DNA of 64,000 nt from JAWKZG01 sp041396125 (lineage in GTDB: Bacteria; Pseudomonadota; Gammaproteobacteria; Competibacterales; Competibacteraceae): NCBI GenBank assembly GCA_041396125.1, contig JAWKZG010000015.1:1-64000 (forward strand), in the 5' to 3' direction. Both the position numbers and the translations under genes were made by a program. A model generated the notes under the pieces. The model was not told where the DNA came from, made no database searches, and worked only from the letters and a program-made list of their open reading frames with translations. This document shows positions 14,943 to 23,813 of this stretch, one piece after another. How positions within the stretch are numbered: the stretch's first letter is position 1; the number at the start of each line of letters is the position of its first letter.

Positions 14943-15413
14943 TCAACTGGCTTTTTTCGAATACGGCTTTTTGATGCTGGCGGCGTCCCGTGGTCGCGGC
15001 TGCGGCTTGTCCTGAGCGCTGTCCGGGTTGGCATTCGGGCTGGCATCTGGGCCTAAGTCTGAATCTGATCCTCCCGGAAGATTAAATTCTGCCTCAATAG
15101 CATCTTCGACCACGACCGGCGCGCTGGCCGGGACGACTTTTTTGCGTCGAAGCAGGCGGAACATACCGCTGCGTTTTTGCAGTCTGGCCTCGGCTCGTGC
15201 TGCACCGCGCCCGCGCAATGAGTGGCGGATGCGTTGCAGCCAGTTGGCGAATTTCTGCTCATAGGCATCCTGCGCGTCCGGGCTCATGTCGGAATAGACA
15301 TAAGCCAGCGCCGCTCCGATTACGATCAGATTACCCAGAAAAACGATAAACGGCTGAAAGAACGCAATCAGTAATACAGTCAGAGCGATCAGCAGGTAAT
15401 GCTTCCAACGCAT
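14943..15413 (-). CDS. Hypothetical membrane-anchored protein with basic and acidic tail
   Basis: Not recognised. The 156-aa protein has a hydrophobic N-terminal 45 residues (LLIALTVLLIAFFQPFIVF and LGNLIVIGAALAYVY), likely two short membrane helices. A strongly basic stretch follows (IRHSLRGRGAARAEARLQKR), then an acidic, Pro- and Asp-rich tail ending in KKPYSKKAS. It ends 23 bp from the convergent ferredoxin gene. Composition suggests an inner-membrane protein with a cytoplasmic disordered tail. No function can be offered. Confidence 0.65.
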   Translation of the reverse strand: MRWKHYLLIALTVLLIAFFQPFIVFLGNLIVIGAALAYVYSDMSPDAQDAYEQKFANWLQRIRHSLRGRGAARAEARLQKRSGMFRLLRRKKVVPASAPVVVEDAIEAEFNLPGGSDSDLGPDASPNANPDSAQDKPQPRPRDAASIKKPYSKKAS

Positions 15414-15530
15414 GGGGTCCTCCAGCCGGACAGGTCGCTACTTTGGCGGTCGTCTCGATATACATCAGCGTGATACGTTATCCCATTATAGTCTATCCTG
15501 GCTGGATGACAGCCTGCGCTGCAGCGGATT

Positions 15531-16277
15531 TCAGCCTGGCTTGACCGGGGTAAATGACAGACCACCAAATGCTTGTTCATTGGGAGTGATTTCGATCAGG
15601 CCGACATTGACCCGCCAGGGGGCGTCCAGCGCATACATGATGGCATCGGCAATATCCTGTGACTGCAGGTTCTGAATGCCGGTATCTTTGACTTTCTCGC
15701 GGGTTGTTGTGTCATCCAGGGCGGCGTCGAAGAATTCGGTATCCACCCGGCCAGGGCAGATTTCAGTAACCCGCACCCCGCTGCCGCGCAATTCCAGCCG
15801 CAGATTCTGCGACAACAAATGCACCGCGCCCTTGCTGGCACCGTAAATCGACGAGGTGATCGGATACAAGCCTGCGACCGAGCCGATATTGACGATATGG
15901 CCGCGCTGGCGCTCGATCATGCCGGGTGTCACAGCGCGCAGCACATGAAACAACGAGGTCACATTGGTACTGATAGTGGTATCGACGTCTTCAGAACTGG
16001 CCTGAAACAGACCGGAAATGCCGCGCCCCAGCCCGGCATTATTAACCAGAATATCGATTTCCAGATCTTTCAGCGCCGCATTTAACGCAGCCTGATCACG
16101 CACATCGACACTGTGGCAGATACAGCCGGTGTCATGGGCCAGCGCCTGCAGGCGGTCCAGCCGTCGGGCCAGTGCATGCACTTGAATACCGCGCGCCGCC
16201 AATGCCCGCGCGGTGACATCGCCAATGCCGCTGGAAGCGCCGGTTACCAGCGCTGTTTTATAATCGTTTAAAGCCAT
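15531..16277 (-). CDS. Short-chain dehydrogenase/reductase, YdfG-like
   Basis: A 248-aa NAD(P)-dependent SDR. Seen: the cofactor motif TGASSGIG at the N-terminus, an Arg pair LARRLDR suggesting NADP preference, the structural NNAGLG motif, Ser in the VNIGSVAG strand, and the catalytic YGASK at about 150-154. The sequence resembles YdfG, an NADP-dependent 3-hydroxy acid / malonic semialdehyde dehydrogenase, but the substrate is not proven. The ATG at 16275-16277 is chosen over a start 90 bp upstream because AGAGGA precedes it and the family begins here. It lies 52 bp downstream of deoC on the same strand. Confidence 0.85.
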   Translation of the reverse strand: MALNDYKTALVTGASSGIGDVTARALAARGIQVHALARRLDRLQALAHDTGCICHSVDVRDQAALNAALKDLEIDILVNNAGLGRGISGLFQASSEDVDTTISTNVTSLFHVLRAVTPGMIERQRGHIVNIGSVAGLYPITSSIYGASKGAVHLLSQNLRLELRGSGVRVTEICPGRVDTEFFDAALDDTTTREKVKDTGIQNLQSQDIADAIMYALDAPWRVNVGLIEITPNEQAFGGLSFTPVKPG

Positions 16278-16329
16278 GATGGATAGTCCTCTTGAGTCGT
16301 GGTCTGTAATCTTTTTATGTGAATACCGG

Positions 16330-17007
16330 TTACTGCGAATCCCGCAGTTCCTGCAACAGGGCGACACTGCCGGAAGTCCCCAGTCGGTCCGCGCCCGCGT
16401 CGATCATTTTAAGCGCGTCAGCCAGACTGCGGATACCGCCGCTGGCTTTTATTTTGGCCTGGTTGCCAACGACGGCGCGCATCAGTCTGACATCGGCCAG
16501 AGTAGCACCCCCGCTGCCGAAACCCGTCGATGTTTTAACATAATCGATGCCACTTTCCAGGGCAATTTCACAGGCTGTTCGCTTTTGTGTGTCGGTCAGA
16601 TAGCAGGTTTCCAGAATAACCTTGCTGACACAGTCGTGTTCGCGGCAGAGCGTTACCAGCTCGGATAGTTCTTGCCGGACAAGCGCATGAGCGCCGGCTT
16701 GCAGCGCCCGCACATTGAGCACCAGATCCAGATCCTGTGCCCCCTGCCGGATAGCATCGCGGGTCTCGAAGAGTTTGACCGCGCTGCGATTCTGGCCCAA
16801 CGGAAAACCGATCACCGTACCCAGGCGGACAGGGCTACCGGCCAGGCGCGGGCGGCAGTTCGCCAGTTCGGCCGGATTGACCATGACCACGGCAAAGCCA
16901 TGCTGCAGCGCTTCCGTGCACAGTTTTTCAATGTCCGCTGGCGGGCCAAAGGCTTTCAGAAACGTGTGCTCGATATAACTCGCCAGTTCGTGTGCTTGTA
17001 GCTTCAT
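16330..17007 (-). CDS. deoC: Deoxyribose-phosphate aldolase
   Basis: A 225-aa class I aldolase that cleaves 2-deoxyribose 5-phosphate to glyceraldehyde 3-phosphate and acetaldehyde. Seen: GTVIGFPLGQ, LDLVLNVRAL (with the Asp-containing strand), CKVI-like SKVILETCYL, the Schiff-base Lys in DYVKTSTGFGSGGA, and the second Lys in KASGGIRSL. All catalytic residues are present and length is normal. It lies between an amidase and an SDR on the same strand with short gaps; no other deo genes are seen nearby, so it may serve general acetaldehyde or deoxynucleoside use. Confidence 0.95.
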   Translation of the reverse strand: MKLQAHELASYIEHTFLKAFGPPADIEKLCTEALQHGFAVVMVNPAELANCRPRLAGSPVRLGTVIGFPLGQNRSAVKLFETRDAIRQGAQDLDLVLNVRALQAGAHALVRQELSELVTLCREHDCVSKVILETCYLTDTQKRTACEIALESGIDYVKTSTGFGSGGATLADVRLMRAVVGNQAKIKASGGIRSLADALKMIDAGADRLGTSGSVALLQELRDSQ

Positions 17008-17036
17008 CGGGGTTTGTTCCAGGGGCAGGAATGGGT

Positions 17037-18473
17037 TTAGGTTTGGGGCAGGGGCGGACGCCGGTTGAACCAGGGCTGTGCCTGTTCCAGCTGGGCCGCC
17101 AGTTGGAATAATACATCTTCCCGACCATACGCCGCGCCAAAATGGATACCGATGGGCAGACCGTCACTGCTCCAGTGCAAAGGCACCGACATGGCCGGGC
17201 AGCCGGTAACATTATATAAAGGTGTGTATGGCATGACGGCGGTCATGCTGGTCAGATACTGATCCAGGTCTTCGGCCATCATGTCGATGGTGTGCAGCGG
17301 CAGCGGCGGCTGGGTCATGGTCGGGGTAAGGATCAGATCATAGTGCTGGAAAAACTCCCCCAGACGGCGACCGACAACATGGCAGGTCTGGACCGCACGG
17401 GCATAGTCGGCACCGCTGTAACGGGCGCTGGATTCGCGGCATAACCAGGTAACGCGTTCCACATCCTCCGCTGAAGGCGCGCGGCCGAGTGCCTGCCAGC
17501 GCAGATCGAGAGCATTGCGCAAATTACTGCTGATGATTACCCAAAGCGCTTCCTGCAGGGCGGCGAAATCATACTCGAAATGCGCTTCGACCACCGTATG
17601 TCCCAGTGCTTCGCATAATTCGGCGGCCTGCTGCTGGCCCTGCCGACACTCGGGATGGAGTGGGAAATCCTGCGGCGGGCGGCTGTCGAGCGCAATTCGC
17701 AGCGCGCCGGGCGGACTGTCGAGCGCTGTCAGATAGGGCTGCGTCGGTGGCGGTGCATGATAGGGGTCCCCTGGTGCCGGGCCATGGGTCAGGTCCAGCA
17801 GGGCGGCGCTGTCACGCACACTGCGGCTGACGCAATGACCGCAGGCCAGTCCGCTCCAGCCTTCACCCACATCCGGGCCCATCGGGTTGCGGGCGCGACT
17901 GGGTTTAAGTCCAAACAGGCCGCAGTTGGCAGCGGGCATACGGATAGAACCACCACCATCTGTGGCATGTGCCAGCGGGACAATACCCGCCGCGACGGCA
18001 GCTGCTGCGCCACCACTGGAACCCGCAGCACTCAGCGCCGGATTCCACGGGTTGCGGGTGGGACCGTGCAGCGCAGGCTCGGTTGCCATGGCAATGCCCA
18101 TTTCCGGGGTATTGGTTTTACCGAAGATGACCAGACCGGCATCTTTATAGCGCTGGGTTAGCGTGCTGTCGTGATCCGGGATGAAGTCGGCAAATAAACG
18201 GCTGCCATTGCTGAGTGGTGCGCCGGCGTACAGTAAATTCAGATCCTTGAGTAAAAACGGTACACCGCTGAGGGTGCTGGCGGGCAGCGTTGTGGCCAGT
18301 GTGGCGGCGGCATCATCATACAATTTATACACAATGGCGTTCAGCTGGGGATTAAGCGCCTCGGTGCGCTCAATCGCAGCGTCCAGAACCTCGCGCGGGC
18401 TGATTTCGCGCTTGGCGATCAGCTCTGCCAGCGCAATGCCATCATAGTTTTCATACTCACTGAACACCGACAT
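17037..18473 (-). CDS. Amidase-signature family hydrolase
   Basis: A 478-aa serine hydrolase of the amidase-signature family. The Ser-cisSer-Lys triad is visible: Lys in VPFLLKDLN (about 77) and the Gly/Ser-rich SAAGSSGGAAAAVAAG (about 150-165) with both serines, followed by DGGGSIRMPAANCGLFGLKPS. The enzyme hydrolyses amide bonds; overall it resembles 6-aminohexanoate cyclic-dimer hydrolases and other general amidases rather than GatA, and no gatB or gatC is near. The ATG at 18471-18473 is preceded by GGGAG; the frame open to 18578 is too long. Substrate unknown. Confidence 0.88.
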   Translation of the reverse strand: MSVFSEYENYDGIALAELIAKREISPREVLDAAIERTEALNPQLNAIVYKLYDDAAATLATTLPASTLSGVPFLLKDLNLLYAGAPLSNGSRLFADFIPDHDSTLTQRYKDAGLVIFGKTNTPEMGIAMATEPALHGPTRNPWNPALSAAGSSGGAAAAVAAGIVPLAHATDGGGSIRMPAANCGLFGLKPSRARNPMGPDVGEGWSGLACGHCVSRSVRDSAALLDLTHGPAPGDPYHAPPPTQPYLTALDSPPGALRIALDSRPPQDFPLHPECRQGQQQAAELCEALGHTVVEAHFEYDFAALQEALWVIISSNLRNALDLRWQALGRAPSAEDVERVTWLCRESSARYSGADYARAVQTCHVVGRRLGEFFQHYDLILTPTMTQPPLPLHTIDMMAEDLDQYLTSMTAVMPYTPLYNVTGCPAMSVPLHWSSDGLPIGIHFGAAYGREDVLFQLAAQLEQAQPWFNRRPPLPQT

Positions 18474-18738
18474 AGCGGATCTCCCGGAAATAAATAGCGT
18501 GTGATTATGTGTTGTCCCGTCATGCTGATCAGGCTGTAGTAGCTGACAGGTCCGCGACGAAAAAAAGATACGGAGCAATATCTTGCCAGATCAGGCCGCA
18601 TGATGCGAAGTCTGCACAATAGTGCAAATGTTTTATTTTGTTTTTTTATGTTTTATTTTCATATTTGAGCAAAAATTGAGATTGTTGGCAAAATACTCTA
18701 TTGTCTGCAGTATTCGATAAAGAGGTATTACTGGCGCT

Positions 18739-19450
18739 ATGTTTTCCGAAGCCCTGTTGGCTTCCGTCCAATTGATTCTGGCGTTTGACCATGAACTGGT
18801 GGCCATTGTGGTGCTATCGCTGCAGGTCAGCCTGCTGGCGGTCGCGCTGGCCACGCTTATTGGCTTGCCGTTGGGCGCACTGGTCGCGGTGTTCCGGTTT
18901 CCGGGGCGTGGCTTGCTGGTGGCACTGCTGAACGCCTTGATGGGCTTGCCGCCGGTGGTGGTCGGGCTGGTGGTGTATCTGCTGTTATCGCGAGCCGGGC
19001 CGCTGGGGCCATTGGGCCTGTTGTTCACGCCCACAGCGATGGTAATTGCCCAGTGCATTCTGGTGACACCCATTATTGCCGCGCTGACCCGGCAGACCGT
19101 TAATGATTTGCGCGATGAATACGCCGAGCAGCTGCAATCGCTGGGGTGTCGCCGCGATCCGTGCCAACGCTGCTGTGGGACAGCCGCTTCAGCCTGCTGG
19201 ACCGCAGTACTGGCCGGATTTTTGGCCGTGCCAGCGCAGAAGTGGGTGCGGCCGCGATTTGTTGGCGGCAATATCAATCATGTCACGCGGGCATGACCAC
19301 TATACCATTGCGCTGGAAACCAGCGCAAGGGCGAACTGGCGCTGGCGCTGGGACTGGGACTGATTCTGCTGACATTAGTACTGGCGATCAACATGCTGGC
19401 CTTTGTTTATCCAGAGCATGGCGCAGCGGGTACAGGGATATGATGCACCA
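18739..19450 (+). pseudogene. Tungstate-type ABC transporter permease (TupB-like), frameshifted
   Basis: The first 137 residues read cleanly: LVAIVVLSLQVSLLAVALATL, LPPVVVGLVVYLLLSRAGPLG and the permease signature around NDLRDEYAEQLQSLG. They match the inner-membrane subunit of tungstate or molybdate-like ABC importers. After 19140 the frame is lost several times; pieces such as AAICWRQYQS/GGNINHVT, TIALETS and LLTLVLAINMLAFV reappear in three frames up to about 19440. Indels are mostly single bases. No substrate-binding (TupA) gene precedes it. Either a decayed gene or a stretch of poor base calling, as in the next two genes. Confidence 0.65.
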
Positions 19451-20206
19451 GCAACGCAAACAACGCAGGTACGGACAGATTATTGCAGCAGCTATAGCAG
19501 CCAGGGGGTTTTACCCTTGCGGGTGCGGGGCATTGGCTTCAGTCGGGCCGGGCAGGCGCTGTTGGACGCGGTCTCACTGACCCTGGACGCCGGTTCCACA
19601 GCACCTTGATCCTGGGTCCGAATGGTCGGGAAAAGCTTATTGCTGCGGGTGCGTCATGGTCTGTTGCATCCGACGGCGGGTCGGGTGGACTGGAACGGTC
19701 AGCCGCTGGAGCAGGCTCGCCGTCACCAGGCGATGGTGTTTCAGCGCGCCCGGTATTGCTGCGCCGTTCCAGGGCGGCGAATATCCGCGGCGCTGGCCGT
19801 GCGGGCGTGCCACGGCAGCGCCAGGCCGAACTGACCGCTGAAGCGCTTGAGCTGGTCGGCTTGGCGCACTGGCCAATCGTCCGGCTCGCGTGCTGAGTGG
19901 TATGAGCAGCAGGCGACTGGCACTGGCCCGCGCCTGGGCACTACGGCCGCAAAGGCTTCTGGATGAACCCACCGCCAGTCTGGACCCGGCTGCCGTGCGT
20001 ATCATTGAACGCGGTTGGGCATTATCCGGGCAGCCGGCACGAAAATCATCATGACCAATTCACGACCAGCCTAGTCCGCCGGCTGGCAGACGATATTGTG
20101 TTCCTGCACCGCGGCCAACTGCGAACACACCCCCGCGGCAACGTTTTCTGCTAAACAGCCCGACAGCGCACCGGCACGCTTTTCTGGCCGGCGAACTGCT
20201 GGCCTA
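19451..20206 (+). pseudogene. ABC transporter ATPase (TupC-like), multiply frameshifted
   Basis: ATPase partner of the preceding permease. Fragments in different frames give LPLRVRGIGFSRAGQALLDAV, a damaged Walker A (LGPNG then GKSLLLRVRHGLLHPTAG), a damaged signature region (LARAWALRPQ preceded by RVLSG), Walker B remnants around LLDEPTASLDPAAV, and the final LADDIVFLHRGQLR. The lost bases are often in short runs (for example the tt and aaaaa around the P-loop near 19630). As written it cannot be translated into a working protein. The 5' boundary is approximate. Confidence 0.6.
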
Positions 20207-20468
20207 AAGCGCAAACGATCCAACTGTCATTCCCGCGCAGGCGGAAATCCAGCAACATTCCGCTGAAACGGTGGGTACCTGCCAGGCAGCTTTTTTGCAC
20301 ACGCAAGCAATGGCTAAATCTGTAGCCCGGATAAAGTGAAACGGCATCCGGGAATCTTAAATTGCAGGTAACTCAGGCCATTATCGTATCCACACATTTA
20401 CACCCACTCCGTCATTCCCGCGCAGGCAGGAATCCCGTAAAAAGCATCAAATACAACGACAACACGCA
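20207..20468. repeat. Intergenic cluster of palindromic repeats
   Basis: No gene is seen here. Three elements lie close together: dRS3-like copies at 20229-20248 (ATTCCC-N8-GGAAAT) and 20414-20433 (ATTCCC-N8-AGGAAT), each with one mismatch, and a REP-like element at 20321-20356 (TGTAGCCCGGATAAAG, closed by CATCCGGGAATC), a type scattered through many gammaproteobacterial genomes. Such repeats usually sit at gene ends, here between tupC and the lrp-like gene. Confidence 0.65.
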
Positions 20469-20966
20469 TCAGGATGGCTGTTTCACCACAAAATCCTGCA
20501 ACGGTAAAGCGGTGTGGTAGCGCACCCGTCGCAGGGCGAAACTGGACTCTGATACTGGCCACGCTCCGGCACCCGCGTCAGCCGCTCCATCAAAAAACGC
20601 TGATAGGCGTCCAGATCAGGCACCACCACACGCAGTAAATAAATCCGCGTCACCGGTCATCAGATAACATTCCATCACTTCCGGGTAAGCACTGACGGCA
20701 CTTTCGAATACCTGTAATTCAGGCTCGATCTGGCGTTCCAGGCTGACGTGTACAAAAACACTGACCGGCAGACCCACTCTGGCGGCATCGACCAGTGTGG
20801 CGTAGCGTCGGATCACACCGTGCTGTTCCAGCAATTTGACCTGACGGGCGCAGGGCGAGGGCGACAGACCAACCCGCTCGGCCAGCTCGACATTCGACAG
20901 ACGGGCATCATTTTGTAGTTCCTGCAAAATACGGAGATCCGTGCGGTCTAATTGAAGATTGGTCAT
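20469..20966 (-). pseudogene. Lrp/AsnC-family transcription regulator, frameshifted in its C-terminal half
   Basis: Residues 1-110 are a good Lrp-type regulator: LDRTDLRILQELQNDARLSNVELAERVGLSPSPC is the helix-turn-helix (given here in overview), followed by QVKLLEQHGVIRRYATLVDA and the RAM domain start VFVHVSLER. At about 20640 an extra T breaks the frame (DADLF instead of DADYLLRVVVPDL). Later frames give LDAYQRFLMERLTRVP and the proper end LRRVRYHTALPLQDFVV, stopping at 20469. At least two indels. It is divergent from the E1 dehydrogenase gene with 122 bp between them, so it probably controls that gene, as MdeR-type Lrp proteins do for methionine catabolism. Confidence 0.75.
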
Positions 20967-21088
20967 TTACGTAAAAATATCTAAAAACTTTATAAAAGTG
21001 CTAAATACATAATGTTTAGTGGGTAATGGATCACCAGCGCTTTGGGCTTATAATCATGCTCAATACAATCACTTTGGAGGCGTTCACC

Positions 21089-23777
21089 ATGAATGCAGCG
21101 ATACCGCTCGCAAACTGGCAGGATGGGCAGGAAGACTGGAGCGAGAGCGGGTGGAAATGGCTGAACTGATGGCTTATATCCTGATGAATACGGCCCGAAC
21201 GTGCCCGTACCCTGCTGGGTGAGCTGCATGCCTATCTGAGCGCCAGCAGGTAGCGCCACCACCAGACCTGAACACGCCGTATCGAATTCGGTGCCTGTCA
21301 CTGAACAACCGGCTTACCCCGGCGATATCGACCTGGAACAGCGGATCGAGAATATTATTCGCTGGAATGCGATGGCGATGGTGTTGCGGGCCAATGACGC
21401 CAATCCCGGACTGGGCGGTCATATCGCCACGTATGCCTCGGCGGCGACCATGCTGGAAGTCGGGTTTAATCATTTTTTCCGCCACCGCAGCGCCGATTAT
21501 GGCAGGATTTGCTCAATGTACAGCGTGCATGCCTCTATTGGGTATTTACGCACGGGCTTTTCTGGAAGGGCGTCTGGAGTGAGCAGCAACTGGGCAATTT
21601 CCGGCGTGAACTGCAAGCCGGAGGCGGTCTGTCCTCGTATCCGCATCCACATAATATGCCGGACTTCTGGCCAGCACCGACCGCGTCCATGGGCTTGTCC
21701 ACGGTCAGTGCGATTTATCAGGCGCGGTTCGCCCGCTATCTGGAAAATCGCAGTCTGAAACCACGTAATGGCGGCAAAATCTGAATTTCATCGGTGATGG
21801 CGAAGCCGATGAACCGGAAGTGCTGGGTACGGTTGCATTGCGGCGCGTGAAAAGCTGGATAATCTGGTGCTGGTGGTTAACTGCAATCTGCAGCGCCTGG
21901 ACGGCCCGGTGCGGGGCAATGGCAAGATCATCCAGGAGCTGGAGCGGATGCTCTTGGGGGCTGGCTGGGAGGTGCCGAAAGCCATCTGGGGACACCCTGA
22001 TGCCTTGTTCGTGACGCGATACTCCAGGGCACGCTGTGAACAGCGCATGGACGCCGCGCTGATGGCGATTACCAGATGTACACGGTGTTACCCGGTGATC
22101 AGCAGCGCGAGCATTAGGCAGGGCAAATCCGGAATTCACGGAACGATGAAACTCTGTCCGACGAGGAAGTGGTGGACGATCAAACGCGGTGGTTTCGATC
22201 ACCTGGAAGCCAGGGCGTATGGATCGAAGCGCCAAACACGGCAAACCGTGTGTGATTCTGATCAAAACCGCTTCAAGGGATATGGTCTGGGTGAGAGTGC
22301 GGAAGGCCGCAATACCGCCCATCAGAAGAAAAATTTCAGCGCTGAGAATGCTGGCAATCAGCCCAAGGTTTTTGGCATTCGATCAGCCGCGAGCAGGCCG
22401 AACTGGGCCGAGTTTTACCACACCGGAAGACAGCCTGAAATAAGAGTATTTACGGGATCGCCGGACAGCGCTGCGTGGTTATTCCAGCTCAGTCGCAGCT
22501 CAACTTGTCCGACGCTTAATACGCCCGCGCTGGAAACCTGAGTCCTGCCGAGCAGTAACGGCTACACGACTTGACCACCAGGCGCATGGCCGTCGCGATG
22601 CTGAACCCGCCTGCTGCGCGATCCGGCTATCGGGCCGTATATTGTGCCCATCGTGCCGGACGAGGCGCGCGTACTTTCGGCATGGACGGGCTGTTTCTGG
22701 CAGACCGGTATTTACGCGCCGGAAGGGCAAAAGTATCAACCGGTGGATGCAGGCACCATCCTGTAGCCGTACAAAGAATCCGCCGATGGTCAGATTCTGA
22801 AGAGGGGATCTGCGAGGCCGGTGCGATTGCCTCGTTTCTGGCCGCTGGAACGGCTTATGCCCATCATGGTATTCTACCATCCCGTTTTATATTTATTACT
22901 CGATTTTCGGCTTTCAGCGGGTAGGCGATAAGGATCTGGCCTGCGGCGATTCAATGTGCCAGCTTTCTGCTGGGCGGTACCTCTGGCCGTACCACGCTGA
23001 ACGGCGAAGGTTTGCAGCATCAGGACGGTCATCTGCAGGTCGTTGCCAGCACCGTGCCGAATCTGCTCAGTTACGATCCGGCCTTTGCCTATGAGCTGGC
23101 TATTATCGTTCGCGAGGGTATCCGGCGGATACCAGGAACAGGAAAACGTGTTCTATTACATCACGGTGTTGAACGAGAACGTGCCGATGCCCGCAATGCC
23201 GGAAGGCGTGGAAGAGGGCATTATCCGTGGTTTGTACCGCTTCTCAGAGGGCGATAATACCTTGCCGCATAAAGCCCATTTACTGGCCAGTGGTGCGATT
23301 TTTTATCAGGCGATGGAAGCGCAGGAACTGCTCGCCCGCTACGGCGTTGCAGCGGATATCTGGAGCGTGACCAGCTGGAACGAGTTGCGCCGCGATGCAC
23401 TGGCTACGGAGCGCTGGAACCGCTTGCATCCGGCAGATGAGCCGCGTATGCCGTATATCGCCCAGGTGTTTAAGGATGAACAGGGCGCGTTCGTGGCCGC
23501 CTCGGATTATATGAAGCTGCTGCCGCAGAGTATTGCTCACTGGGTGCCGGGTGGTCTGGTCTGTCTGGGGACTGACGGTTATGGCCTGTCCGAGACTCGC
23601 CCGACCTTGCGCGATCATTTTGAAGTCGATGCCCGCCATATCGCTTTTGCAGCGCTGTACCGGCTGGCGGAACAGGGCGTGCTGGCGCGTGCGGCGGTAG
23701 CGCAAGCTATGTCAGAACTGGCGATCACGCCGGACAAGACCGATCCGATGAGTGTGGATTTCCCCACTATCGGCTGA
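21089..23777 (+). pseudogene. Homodimeric 2-oxoacid dehydrogenase E1 (AceE/MdeB-like), many frameshifts
   Basis: A thiamine-diphosphate E1 component of pyruvate or 2-oxobutyrate dehydrogenase. Recognisable pieces across all three frames: VTEQPAYPGDIDLEQRI, SAATMLEVGFNHFF, LSSYPHPHNMPDFW, FIGDGEADEP-like remnant near 21790, NCNLQRLDGPVRGNGKI, EARTFGMDGLF, GGTSGRTTLNGEGLQHQDGH, ENVFYYITVLNENVPMP. Only the last 244 residues from 23043 read without a break, to VDFPTIG. The start ATG at 21089 has TTGGAGG upstream. More than ten indels lie between 21100 and 23150, so it is either dead or badly read. No aceF or lpd follows; a lone E1 beside an Lrp-type gene resembles mdeB of the methionine gamma-lyase pathway. 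Confidence 0.75.
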
Positions 23778-23813
23778 ACATCTTGCGCTGGCTTGCCCCC
23801 AGATCAGACTGGA

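Noticed and set aside
20321..20433. CRISPR array in the 20.2-20.4 kb palindromic repeats
   Set aside because: Spacing is irregular, the elements are of two kinds, and they match common dispersed dRS3/REP-like sequences.
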